Below are positions 1 through 12,900 of a stretch of 64,000 nucleotides of DNA, in pieces. The stretch spans positions 3,908,532-3,972,531 of the forward strand of contig CM035359.1 of the NCBI GenBank assembly GCA_020137815.1, given 5' to 3'. The stretch's first letter is position 1; every line of letters begins with the position of its first letter. This stretch comes from Hormiphora californensis. Lineage: Eukaryota; Ctenophora; Tentaculata; Cydippida; Pleurobrachiidae. A program made the position numbers and the translations under genes. The notes below the pieces were generated by a model. It did not search any database. It was not told the origin of the DNA and saw only the letters and a list, made by a program, of their open reading frames with translations.

Positions 1-136
1 ATATGTCCTTATTGTTACAAGGTCTTTAACTGGAAAACTAACATGAACAGACATATCTCCGTTACTCATCTGATGAAACCGAAGCCTACTGTCAAGGTGA
101 GAGCAGGGTGAGAGAGAGAGAGAGAGAGAGAGAAGA

Positions 137-218
<82 letters not shown>

Positions 219-3200
219 ATTGGGTTCAGTTTCCAAGCCGGATATCATCTTGTTGCGAGAGAGAGGGGCAATTGTTCACAATCAAAACAGGAAATGAGCT
301 CTTTAGGAGATTCCAATTATATGGTTTCCCATATCAACCAATCAATCAAGCACGAAACCCCGTCATCATCATGAAACCATATATTGTATCAACTTCCCAA
401 TCAACCTTCTCTCTCTCCCTCTCTTTCAAACTATCCTAGTTGGTATGAGAAAAACGGGAAAATTGAGACGAGATAATATCATCCTTGTGTTTCTACATCT
501 TACTAACTAACCCACAGTCCCCCATCCAGCAAACGGTTCAAGTACCCATCATGAGGAAAAGCAAGCCGTACACGTGCCCAATTTGTGGAAACACTTTCGC
601 GTGGAGGAGTAACATGAACAGACACATTCTTCACCTCCACAAGATTGACCACAAACAACTCAACAAACTTCTTCTTTCCGGTGAGTTTCAAACGAATCAC
701 TGCGCTGGCAAGCACAAAGGTGACCATCCCCTCCCCCCAGCCGCGCGTGCCAGAATGCAGTAATAACTTTTTTCAGTTTTTAGCCAAAAATGGCATTTTG
801 CGACGCCCATAGCGAGGCCCCCACTGCACCAATCAGTCTGAAATTTGGTATACAGTGTCACATAGTCTAGATCTACTTTAGTTTAAAAGGGCAAGTCTCT
901 ATCTCTTTTAGTTTTAGAGATATGGCATCGTGAAAAAAGCAATAAGTGTCCCGGGTCTATGTATCTATGTATCTATCTATCTATGGATAGACGCTATTTT
1001 ACCAAATTTATAATCGTTTTTGAGAGAAAACGATATAAGATAGACACTTCTCGTTTGTTGCATTCGAAAGATAATCGTTTATATTGTGTAGACGAATAGT
1101 TGTCATGTTCTAGGTCCAATCAGAACGTCTTGACAAACTGTCATAAAGATAAGACATTTTTCAAACCAACCAAATTTCTTTGAGCTCAATTTACACCCTG
1201 AAGACGGTTTTTGATTGAAAAACGGAGACCACACTTATGAAAGATAATCGTCTAAACTTTCAGAAACTATATAGCGAATTTGTGAAACTTTATTTCTAAG
1301 GGTCTCAAATCGCGTCTGAAGTGTTAAGACTGTATGAAAATAGATATGACGATGGTGCGTTTTTCGCCATAGCAACCTCAAATCTTGTCCAATCGATCTC
1401 AAACTTGGTAAGCCTCTTTATATAGATGTGCCTGATAACAATACTTCCTTATCATGACGTTATAACGTCGTGACGTCACGCTATGACGTCAGAATGACGT
1501 CAAAATTGAAAGTTTCTTATTTTAGCGATTCCTGACGGTCTATACACGTTCTGCTACGTCCAGACATGTCTTACATTGTATTTCACATCAGAAAATACCA
1601 AAAATATACCCAATTATGCCAAAAACTAACAGAAATTAGTTGGCTGGAAAGGTGACCACTTTTGTTGTCAAACTGACACCTTTGCCCGGCCCGGGTTACG
1701 GATATCATCGATGGGGTAAATCAGGGGGTAAATCAGGTAGTTTGAGAAGAGAGAAGGAGAGAGATAGGAAGAAAGAGAGATAGAGAGAGAGAAAAAGAGA
1801 GATAGAGAGATAGAAATCAGAGAGGGAAAGATTATGATGAAACCCGGAGAGGGCAAAGGTGTCAGTTTGACAACAAAAGTGGTCACCTTTCCAGCCAACT
1901 AATTTCTGTTAGTTTTTGGCATAATATATTAATAGATTAATAGATCTTAGAGTTGGGGACTGCAATTATTACGAAATGAGACAGCTGAATTGTCCCATTT
2001 TGTATTCAAACATTGAACAGCTCTCCCTATTTCGGGCATTATGTTCCCATCTTACTATAGTCTTGGATCCCTACCTCCAAATGTATTCATTACACCTCAT
2101 ATTCTGATCTATTCTCCTTATTCTCAGCCTACCTCCCAGATCTGAGAGGAAACCAGCCCGGTGCGGGTGGAGACCAAGGGACCGGGAACCAGGGAGGGAT
2201 CACCGTGAATCCCAGTTGGAAACCCTGAGACAGTCGCTGCTGCGGTTGAGAACTTTAGCAGTCTTGGATCTCTCACCATGCTTCCACAGGTATGTAGACA
2301 AGCCGAGATAGAGAGAGATAGAGAGACTAGAAAACGAGACACAGAAATTGTTCACGTCCGCTCGAAAACATCCTCCCGCTCTGTTTAGTTTTTTCAACAC
2401 CCACCCCCTCTCACTACATTGAGAACAAATCATCCCATAGGCAATTAGAGTGGGCGGACTGGTGCCCGTAGTATAGTAGCACTCTCTGACAGAAATAGAA
2501 AGATGGAGCTAAGAGAAAGATAGATAGAGATAGAAAGGAAGAGAGATTTAAAGATGGATAGATAGAGAGATAGAAAACGAGAATGCTAGAGATGACTAGA
2601 CTGACTTGAGAGCGTTTCTAAACCTGTTGTGTGTTGACATGATCATGTGATCTGTCACGTGACATGAGTGTCACGTGACATATCTTGCGAGAGGGCTAAT
2701 TGCGACTCACCACCCAATTACTATAAACATCATCTCTTGTCAGATAGGAGGGCATCTTTCTATCCCTCTCTCTCTCCCTGTCAGAGGCATCTTTCATCCC
2801 TGTATATATTATCCCTGCCAGTTCACCTACTGACAATATATTTTAGCGTCACTCTCTATCTCTCTCTTTCTATCTCTTTCTATCTCTCCCTCTCTCTCCA
2901 AACTATTTCAAGCTCCATTCTGTTTCAAGCTCCATTCAGATCCTATCTCGGTTTATTTTTATCCCACTTATCACCACCTGCCATCCACCACGCCCCACAG
3001 CACATGTGTAACACACACTGCACTGCACTGTACTACTTGAAATATCCACATAATACACACATCCAATTATCCAATTAATAACTAAAAAATCCTCAGAATA
3101 ACAGTTTCAAGACGGTAGCTGCCAGTCCTCCACCCTCCTCTACCACCGCAGCCTCAGTTCAGGGGCCCACAGTAACAGCAGTACCCAGCAGCACCTTCTC

Positions 3201-3560
3201 GCCCCACTCCCCTGATCACATTAGTTACCTGTTCCGCAACCACAAGGCTCTACTGGACAGTGTCAAGAAAGAGCAGGTGAGAGATGAAGCTTTAAATCAA
3301 TAATTATATTGATTCTTTTGGGGGGCTACGAAATAGAACGACGGGGCGAAATGATTCTAAGTAATATATGGGATTTTCACTCGTAAATTTTCATTCTGAC
3401 CTAACCCCGGACCCAGTATAGATGGGCCGGTACCACCCCTTATAATTGGGTATGAGAAAAGTTTCGTGCCAATCGCATTTTTATCTCGCAAAAAAGGGTG
3501 GAGATTTTGCAGCTAGTGATCATCGAGCCGCATATATTATTAAGATAGCAGATGACGAAT

Positions 3561-3644
<84 letters not shown>

Positions 3645-3672
3645 GAGAGATAGAAGAGAGAGAGAGTGAGAG

Positions 3673-3708
<36 letters not shown>

Positions 3709-4399
3709 CGAGAGAGAGAGATAGCGAAAAAGCGAAACTGAAGATTGAGAAGGGTGGGGTATAATTCTCAATTTATTTGTACCATCTTTCATCAACTCGG
3801 ACCTCCATTCCAAGATATTCAAATATTTCCCGCATTTTACATGATCACGATGTCACGTGACCTCACATGTGGCCTCACATGGTTTTAAATACTCTCAAAT
3901 ATCTGTTTGAGTATTTTGTGATCTGAATTAGTGAATTATCCCCTCCCCCATTCCCACTCTTCTAACCCACCCTCTCTCCCATCCCTCTAACCCTCCATTT
4001 CTCCCACCCCTCTAACCCTCCCTTTCTCCCCAGGTACCCATTCACGTGAAAGAAGCTGCACTCTCCTCCTTCTACCAAAGCAACAAAGCCCTATTTGACA
4101 CCCCCACCTCCACCACCTCGACACCGTCCCGGGGAGAGCACCGTGAACACGGCATCAGTCCTGGCCTCCTGACACCACCCAAAGTAGTGGACACCACCAC
4201 CACCAAATCATCGCCCCCCACCAGCACAAGCGCTAACATCAACAACCTAGCCGCGTTGTACCAAGCCCAGACTCTATACCAAAACCACAAGGCCATGCTT
4301 GATACGGTGTCTCTGCTGAGTAATCTCAATAGTATGGGTGGGATTCAGGGCACTGGGGAGTCTGTGGAGGGGATAAAGTTGGAACAAACGGACAAATGA
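1..4399 (+). CDS. C2H2 zinc-finger protein, 3' part of gene
   Basis: Five exons join in phase: 1-96 (starts before the window), 518-680, 2216-2289, 3097-3276 and 4034-4399, with the stop at 4397-4399; together they give 292 residues. The first two exons each carry one C2H2 finger of the form C-x2-C-x12-H-x4-H, both with an SNMNRH/TNMNRH helix, so a nucleic-acid-binding nuclear role follows from the family. The rest is low-complexity, rich in Ser, Thr and Pro. It contains three copies of a short motif, NHKALLD, NKALFD and NHKAMLD, in the last two exons. Donors and acceptors are consensus except the acceptor at 2214-2215, which has a poor pyrimidine tract; that 74-base exon is kept because its phase and protein fit, but it is the least sure part. 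The paralogue group cannot be named. Confidence 0.72.
110..214. repeat. (GA)n microsatellite
   Basis: A run of GA dinucleotides with a few interruptions, just after the donor of the first zinc-finger exon. It is the first of about nine long GA/TC tracts in the window. Confidence 0.95.
750..1614. other. Intron sequence without visible gene
   Basis: AT-rich intron DNA with two similar phrases (caatcagtctgaaatttggtata near 830 and caatcgatctcaaacttggta near 1390) and a cluster of TGACGTCA-like palindromes at 1455-1505. It looks like old transposon sequence. No exon is evident. Confidence 0.4.
1617..1921. mobile_element. MITE with ~72-base terminal inverted repeats, TA target site
   Basis: The 305-base element begins TGCCAAAAACTAACAGAAAT and ends with its reverse complement, with TA on both outer sides (1615-1616 and 1922-1923). 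The arms match over about 72 bases. A TA target duplication and non-coding core fit a Tc1/mariner-type MITE. The core is low-complexity GA/TC sequence. Confidence 0.8.
3563..3722. repeat. (GA)n microsatellite
   Basis: About 160 bases of GA repeats with GTGA and GATA interruptions, in the last intron of the zinc-finger gene. Confidence 0.95.
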
Positions 4400-5283
4400 A
4401 AATGTTTTCAGTTGACAGACAAAGATAGAGAGTTGAGAGTATCTGTTGAGGATATTTATATTGAGAGTTCTTATCTCAAGAGAGATGAAAGAGAGATAAT
4501 TGCACAATCGAAATGACGAAAATATCATGATAAAACCAAATCATGAAGAGTTTTTGTAGGGTTTAGTAAGATATATTATATTGTTAACCATAAAGTATTT
4601 TATAGGTTTTTTATAATCCTCCTTTTGGATACAATTTGCATCCAGTCACCGATATGATGTAACCGCACAGGTAACCATACTAACCACAGGTAACTATGGT
4701 AACCAAAGGTAACCATGGTAACCGCACATGTTATATACCGTAGAGAACTACTAGAATATATACAACTGGTCCGGTTCAGGTGCTGTGACTGTTTCATTTA
4801 TTTTTCTACCGCCTGAATGATTTTAACCTTTCTACTCCTATTATATATTCATGTTGTGAAACACTGATCAAAGCATTGTTATCCCCCGATTTAGTGTGTG
4901 TGTGATACATATTTGTTATTATTTGTTATGAGATCAAAGGGTTTTGGATTAAAGAATAATCGATAGAAAGTAGTTTAGAGATGACTTTTAGAGTAAGATA
5001 TAGTGATAGAAAGAAAAACAGAATGGAAGGAGTGCTCTAGTTAATTAGACCAATACGTTAATTAGACCAATTATAAACTGATTAGTGTACCTTTGATCCT
5101 AGAAGTATGTTTGTTTTTGCCTTTTGCTGTTTTTGATATCGTATTTATTGTGCCTAACGAAATTAACTTGTCGTAAATGTCTATTTTTTCATCTTTACCA
5201 TTTTCTGGTTTTTGACAAAATCCTGATATTATCATCCACAGATCTGCATACATAGTCATTCGTCCGTCTCTTGGAAGTCGGAG
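4400..5283. other. Intergenic region after zinc-finger gene
   Basis: Untranslated or intergenic sequence between the zinc-finger stop and the CAGA repeat. It includes a cluster of GGTAACCATGGTAACC-type palindromes at about 4670-4725. I see no further coatomer exon on the minus strand here. Confidence 0.5.
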
Positions 5284-5495
<212 letters not shown>

Positions 5496-5544
5496 GAGTC
5501 AGACAAGAAGACAGACAAGAAGACAGACAGACAGACAGGCATAC

Positions 5545-7641
5545 CTCGTGAGAGCTAGATTTCACCAGGAGTTTTCCAGAACTATCCAGGGCGGCATAAC
5601 GGTTTCGAGCCACCCAGACAGCAACTACTCCCTTCATCCTTTTTCCTGAAATTAACAAACAATATCCAATATAACCATTATATATATATCCCCGGTATAT
5701 CTGATGAAGTGACAAGAAAAGGAAAGTAATAACTCGTTACCCGCCCGTCTCACACTTAATGTACAACCCAAACACATAACCAATCCAGCCATACTCATTG
5801 CTATTCACAACCAAATCACATCCCCAACTTTAGCCCTTTTCTTACCATCCCCATCTCCAACTTTAGCCCCCTCTTTCTTACCATCTCCAACTGCAACATC
5901 ACCCCTTTCTCGGGGAAGAGAGTACACTTCATAGTAGGTTGTCCCACCGTTCTTGCCCGTGTGGATTGTGCTGACAATGATTGAGTTTTCAGCGGGGTTG
6001 TAACTCAGTGAGGAGGGCTGACACGCTGCATCACCTGAAAGAGAGGGGCATGTACAGTGGGACCCCGATTTACCGCGATGCTCGGGGGAAAGAGTATGTC
6101 TCTCTGGAGGTCCCTGGTTCAATTCCCAGTCGAATCCAGTATTTTCTTCCCTATTTAATTCTTGCTCATTATTCAGAAAGTGAAATGAGTTAGATCAAGT
6201 TGGACAAATGTTTCGATAACGAGAACGCCATCTCTTCAGCAACAGTCTGAGCACTGTTGATGTGAAGTGAACAAGTCGTATGTACCATGTTTTAGCTGAA
6301 GGATAGCCACATCCTTTCCACTCCCAAAGGTGTATTTTCGGAGGAATCGATCCTTGATAAAGTAGACAGAACTTTCATGGACGATGCTGGCGGGTCTCTC
6401 TCGCTCCAGTTTGAACACAACCATACCACTATCGTGACCTGGGGAGAAGGATGTATAAAGGGGGAGATAATAAAGTAGAGGGAGATAGAGAGAAAAGAAG
6501 ATAGACAGAGAGGAAATTCACCTGCAGCAAAAAGATTTAGGGTAGGGTGAGCGGTAATACACCAATATCTGTCCTCTCCTCGGAATGTGTTCAGGCAGTT
6601 TCTCTTGTTCAAATCCCACAGCCTAGAAGAATATGACAATTGTTTAATTGTCCTAGATTTATATAATGTTAACTATGGTAACCATGGTAACTTCCCAGCA
6701 TGGTATCCATGGTAACAACTCACCGAATACTCTTATCCTCACTGTTACTGATGATCACATCAGTTCGTGGGTGGAACATCACATTGGAAACATTGTTAAA
6801 GTGACCCCGGCACGTATCAACCTCCCAGGCCCTCGCCTCACTGTACCTCCACAGTTTCACCTGCCTATCATCAGCACCTGAATTATTGATCAATTATTAA
6901 TTAATTATTAAAACATGCTGGGTTGTTGGTAACGGTATAAAACAGGGAGACATTAGCCTCAGGAATGATAGTATCACCGTGATTCGTGAAATGGTTTTAC
7001 AGCCAACCAAATAATCAGTTTATTAGTTAGTGATCTAGTTAATTAATTACCGCTGATAATTAGTGGTTGAGTTGGATGGAACTGCACCCAGTTGACACCA
7101 CGGTCATGTCCCTCCAGCACATGTTTCACAATGGCATCGCTCTGACCAAACAGGTCAATCTGTCCGGGTGTCTGAGTCCTGAAGGCATCAACTGCAGGGA
7201 GAGGGGGGATATATTCTATATCGGGTTAAACATTGGTTATACTATATATCAAGGTATACAATGGTTCAATTCAAACCGGTAAAATTAATCTAATAATCCC
7301 AAAACTCACCAGTACCGGGCTGTGCTCGTTTCCTTCTCAGACCACCTATATCCCAAACCCGGACAGTCTGGTCCAAACTAGCTGACACAACGAGATCCTG
7401 AGTTGGGTGAAACTGTGCACACATAACATAATGATTGTGACCGGTCAACACGCTGATGCATGATCGGCTCTGCCAGTTCCAAATACGAATAGTTTGGTCG
7501 TCCGAACAGGAGATAATCCAAGGGTGCTCCTCGTGGAAGAAAGTAGTTCGGATGTAGTCAAGGTGACCTAGCAGGGTGAAGAGGCACTTCTTCTGTTTGT
7601 AGTTCCACACCTAGTGAAGGAGAGGGAGAGAGAGGGATGGG

Positions 7642-7705
<64 letters not shown>

Positions 7706-8076
7706 AGATATCCACGAATTGAAAGTTACCTTGATCTTGTAATCATCACCACCGGACACAAAGAGTGGTTGAGTTTTGTGGAAATCCACACCTCGAACAG
7801 GTCCATCGTGTTCGTCATACTTGTCCAAGAGGGTCCTCATCCGGTAGTCCCACAGTTGGATCACGCCCGAGTGAAGCGAGGAAAGGACCCATGGCCGCGA
7901 TGTGTGAAAGGAGATCCCTAAAAGTGGTTGTTATTATAGACCAGGGCCAGGGGGGGGCAAGGTTGAAGGGTTTCTTTTGAGTGTTTGTTATATCATTTCA
8001 AAAACAAGGATCACATCATATTTTATAACTCCTTACCTTTCACACGGGCAGATTTAGTTTGGAACTTGTCTAACAT
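5545..8076 (-). CDS. COPA: Coatomer subunit alpha, N-terminal WD40 region (partial)
   Basis: Coatomer alpha is a scaffold of the COPI coat that binds dilysine cargo tails in Golgi-to-ER transport. Nine exons are seen on the minus strand: 8076-8037 (ATG), 7917-7730, 7610-7310, 7191-7051, 6877-6724, 6622-6522, 6438-6286, 6034-5882 and 5645-5545, all in phase, giving 444 residues. The protein starts [14 protein letters not shown] and follows the family closely: [77 protein letters not shown] and [11 protein letters not shown]. That covers the first propeller and the start of the second. The full-length family is about 1,200 residues, so roughly two thirds is missing. The last donor leads into the CAGA repeat, and no continuing exon is visible to position 1. 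The remainder may lie beyond the window with the zinc-finger gene nested in an intron, or the locus may be truncated or misjoined at the repeat. Confidence 0.93.
7641..7705. repeat. (GA)n microsatellite in COPA intron
   Basis: GA tract filling much of the intron between the second and third coatomer exons. Confidence 0.95.
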
Positions 8077-9949
8077 GTAACCGATTTACCCTGCACCTAG
8101 CAAGGAGATTTCGTGACGTTATTTAATCAACACTCAAATTACGAAACTAATAACTCTTTTACAGGGTTAAAAAAGTATTTCTAAAAGAAAATCAATCAAT
8201 TTCTAAAAGAAAATCAATCAATCAATCAATCAAAATGTACATTTAACATCCCGCTTTTTGACTAATAATAGTAAGAGTGATAAACGTCATACAAAGTTAC
8301 TAGATGAGCGCCAGAGCACTCCTACCAGCCTTCTAAAGCGGTGAACCCAAAGTGGAAAAGAAAGATGATATGAGTGAAAACGTTAAACGACCATCAATTC
8401 TGAGTCGGTATTCACTTTCAAAGGCCTTCTGGAGAGTGATCAAAGAAATAATTTCAGTTTAAGCATGTAGTTAGCTGTTAGCAGGTACGCAGGTCGTGGC
8501 AGGGCAGTGGGCACCGCCATCCGCCCCTATTGCACCCCTGCCGTAAACCGTGCACAACCATTTTTTTTCAATGTGGCACTATTTTAGCGAATCTTGAGCC
8601 AAGCATGGGATCACATAATATGGCTATCAGACTTCAGAGACGGTGCAGACTTGAGAACGACGACGGCTTGCAATTTCAAACAGTAACAACAAAACGAGAA
8701 AAGGCGTTTGGCATACGTTGCAGGCCCCTTATAATATAATATAAGGGGCCTGGAGGGAATACCGCGCTAGGGGGGAATACATAATCAATCATATCTCCGG
8801 TTCCAGATAAGGTACAGAAATCGTTTTGGTAGCGTTGGAAAGAGGAAGATAACAGCTTTCAAATGCAACCGGTTTCAGGTCTCTATCTTATCAGGAACAG
8901 GAGATATGAACCAAACTCCGCAAAATCGAGTGCGGTAAAATCAAAATTTGAATGAAATTTTAAAAAAGGTGTCCCTGCAAGAATCTGTGACGTCACTTTT
9001 TGAAAACAACCCATCTTTCAACGGCTATTGCTCAGCCTCCTTAAGTCCAATTAACTTCTTTCAAAAACAGTAAGGTAGATAATCGTCAGATCTAACAACT
9101 GGTGAAAGAATCAAGTCAAACGGACTTCAGGAGCCAAAGTTATAAGCACCGCCGTTTTTTCGACCGCAAAGTTATCTTCGACCCAGCCGGGATCAGGCCA
9201 AACGCGCGCGCGGCATTCCCTCCAGTCCCCTCGTTGCGGGGGTGCGCGCATGAGGGGGCTGCAGCGCATTCCAAAAAAGGCGTCAGAAGGTTTTCGAAAA
9301 CGTGAACGAAGTGAATTTTCAGTGATCAACTCCGAAAACTTCGAGGCCAAATCGCGCGCGGAATGGAACGCGCGAGATTTTCTTGACACAAATGGTGAAA
9401 GCGCTGCTTTCTGAGCCGCGCTCTTATCTGTGAATTTCAAGTTTTAAGTTCATGCCCAAATTTAAAATTTTTCTGAAGCAAAAAATTAAAAAAATTAAAT
9501 TACTTTTCCCTCCCTTTTCCCTAATCCCTCTTCACAACTCTTCAAGCCTCTTCTTTTGGCATGCACTGCAGACCGCTAAAGTATAACCCAAACTATTTTT
9601 AAAGTATAACCCAAACTATTTTTTAGCAAAAGTCGAAAAATGACTAATAAGAACTTCACTCGGGTTTTGTGTAATTTCCCACTGTCATAGCTCCATTCCC
9701 TCATCCCTGATAAGAGACTTGAAGTTTGATATGTAGGAAGATCATGTCGAGTTCTACCTACAAAACAAATTTCAAGTGACGGAGCTATGTCAGTGGGAAA
9801 TTCCACAAAACCAAAGTGATGGTGATTAACTTTAGAATACACGGTTTTGATAGTTACTCGTGAGGGGAGCTACAGCGTTGGCCAAGCCTCTTCGAGAGGT
9901 TATTCTCTTACAAATTTGTGTAAGTGTAACCAAAGCTTCGCTTTAGGTA
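8077..9949. other. Divergent intergenic region between COPA and the TBC1D gene
   Basis: It separates two divergently transcribed genes and must contain both promoters. It holds a perfect 28-base palindrome around ATAATATAATAT at about 8724-8751, a CpG-rich block with GCGCGC runs at 9195-9385, and a duplicated phrase (aaagtataacccaaactattttt) at 9578-9622. No coding exon is convincing. Confidence 0.5.
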
Positions 9950-12900
9950 ATGCCAGGGAAACTCTATGATGTGATTTACTGTGGTAGTGATGTCATATCA
10001 CGGTATCTCGTGGATTCTGCAATCCACTGGACAGCACGCCTTCTCCAACTTACAGGAACTCACAAGTTAGTTTTGATTGTTTTGTTCAAACCCTTTTGGG
10101 TCGATCAAGTTAGCTTTTCAGAGCTACTGGTAGGAAGGTCGTGGGCTCCCTACACTTAGGTAACCAATAACTAACTCAGCCCTGCCAAGTTATCGGTTGA
10201 TGTTGGACAGCGAGAGCTGATCCCACACACTTGCTCACAGTACTTTTCATATTTCAGGAATATCAACTTGGTGGTTCACCAGAGTTCAATAAATCTGCTA
10301 AGTGATGTGGGAGTCATAGTTGGTAAGTAATAATCTAACAATAGGGCACACGTTGTGTAACAGGTAGCGAGCTACCAAGATCATTTATTATTTAGACAAA
10401 TAAAACTATTAACTGTATAAAACTCATTAACTGTATAAAACTGTATAAAACTATTTGTAAAATTTTGGTGTCGCACCAAAAATACATTCGGTAAACTATT
10501 CAAATCTTTCTCCTGATTTAGCTCTGTTTTCCCACTCGGTCGGCTTTACCAACACGCTCACCACTATGCTTACTATCGACACACCAGCAAACCCCACAAT
10601 TGTGTAGTAGAACCTTGTCCATCCGACCCTCTTGTCCTCAGTTCCAGTTAGTGCTGCCATCAGGCCAGGTCCTATAAACCCCTGCAACCTGACCGAGACC
10701 GTTACAGACTGAGTAGATGAAGGCTGAATTTACCGGATCCATCTCCACGTTGGCTGTCATTAAAGATCCGCTAAAGAGTGTGGCTGATGCGAGGGCACTC
10801 AGTATGATCAGAGAACAAGCACTTTGAAAGTTGTCTATCTTGGGAAAAATCAGGAAGATCACAATCTGAACAATCATGGGTATTATCATGAAACTGAGTC
10901 TGCAGGTCAGCCAAGAGATGTGATTGTCCAGCCTTTGGAATATCCAGGAGTATAGAATGGTAAAAACAGTTAGAACGAAGGAGACTGAGGTTCCGAGATA
11001 GGATATGGGGACAGCGTCCACATTCAGCACCTGCTTCATAAAGAATGGTGTGACGCTAAAGGCACTGTAGTACACCGTGAAGTATGTCACCATGTAGATG
11101 ACAAAGGACCAAACATAGACCCTCCTCAGAACACGTCGAATCCGGAATTTTTCTTCTTTCTCGTCTGTACCTAAGCGCTCTTCTTTACCCAACTGCTCCT
11201 CTTTGATTCCAATTTCTTTGTTTTCAACTTTAACACTTACTTTCGCTTCCTTTGTGGCGCTCACAGATTCTTCTACTTCACAAGCAATGTTTTGAATGCA
11301 CAATGAAGGGCCGTTATCAACACTCTTTGTCGTGAACGCTTTTGCAAAGATAGACCCCCCAGGATATTTGGAGACAAACAGAATGTTCATGACAAAGCCA
11401 ACGCTCAGGAGAAACCCCCCAAAGTAAAAATACCATTTCCAATTTAGGACATTAGTAAAGAAAGATGCTATAAGTCCACCTGTACCGTTTCCAAAGTGAA
11501 TAGACATGCCTACGCATGACAAAAAGTATTTCCTCTCCTTGACAGTCAACCAGTTGTTGAGGAATTCGATGTTGTAGGGAGCCATAAGACCCGCAAACAA
11601 GCCACGGATAGCCTGGACTACTATCAATGTGGTAACCGCCTTCTCAGCCAGTATGGGGTACAGGAACTGAACAACTATCGCCAGGACTATGTATACTCTG
11701 TAACTTGGCAGGAAAATGTCGTACTTTTTAACGAATGACACGACAAGTGCCTGGGCACAGAAACCGTAGAAATAAGAACCAAGAACGAATGCTTTCGTTT
11801 CTTCACTCCAACACAGCTCCTCGCCAACAGTGCAGTTCTCTCTCAGCATCCCTCCTATCATTACGATAGGGATCCCAAACCTGAAACAAGAGCTGCACGT
11901 CAGTATATCCAACAGACAGTGGTGCTCCGTCATATTGACCACAGCGTTGTTCACAGCATGGTTCACAGCGTCCAAAATGTGCAAAAAGTTAGTTTTGGAC
12001 GCTGCAGGAACGACGCATGGGGGAAGGGGGGGTGTGCGTGTGGACAATATGACGGATTACCACTGAGATTGTCATTCTTCAAGTTCTTCATGAACTGGGA
12101 TCACTCTATTACCTTGCAGATAGCTCAGAGTAACATACAAAGACCACCGTGAAACCTCCAAGAATCTTACTAACAACATCCAATTTCATCTCTAACGGGC
12201 TGAGGGAATTTATCCGAGAGGCAGGGTTGCAAAAGCAGTGAAGTGGCAAAATTCGAAACAAGGGGGGGGGGGTCCAGCCCTAAAAAAAGCTAAAGGTACC
12301 CTGATTTTGGTCGATAGCGTTTTTTATTTTAGCTTTTTTTAGCTTTTTTTAGCTTTTTTTAGCCCTACTTTTTATGTTTTTTCAGCATTCATCTTGACAC
12401 TTTTCCATTAAATTTTCATCCTTCCGGACGTCTATTGACTGCATTTGTTCATTTCCTGCACATTTTTTACCATAATCTACCGTTTATGTCCATACATAGC
12501 AATTTATGTATGAGACATTTTTTCGATAAAAATATTATTCAAATTTGATAAAAATAGTTTTAAAAAAGTTCAAAAAACGTTATAAAACGTTATAATAAAA
12601 GTTTAAAAATTTGGCGTCAGCGGGATTCGAACCTATATGAATCCACTAAAAACTCAATTTTAGCTTTTTTTTAGCTTTTTTTAGCCTTAAAAAAGCTAAA
12701 AAAAGCTAAATAAAGCTAAAAAAAGCTAAAAAAGGCTAAAAAAAGCTAAAAAAAGCTAAAAAAAGCTAAAGGTACCCTGATTTTGGCCGTTAGCTTAGCT
12801 TTTTTAGGGCTGGACCCCCCCCCCAAACAATTAACAGGGAATGGTTGTGAAAGCACAATAAGTCTACAATCTTCTACAATAAAAACCACGTCTACTCATT

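Noticed and set aside
2131-2215. Longer version of the third zinc-finger-gene exon
   Set aside because: The frame that fits the downstream donor meets a stop (TGA near 2206) when extended upstream, so the exon is taken from 2216.
2668-3078. 136-codon open frame on the plus strand
   Set aside because: Low-complexity Ser/Leu sequence in an intron of the zinc-finger gene, not supported by splice sites or a recognisable domain.
5100-5280. Possible further COPA exon on the minus strand ending KTRKW
   Set aside because: The phase and residues do not match the expected continuation of coatomer alpha.
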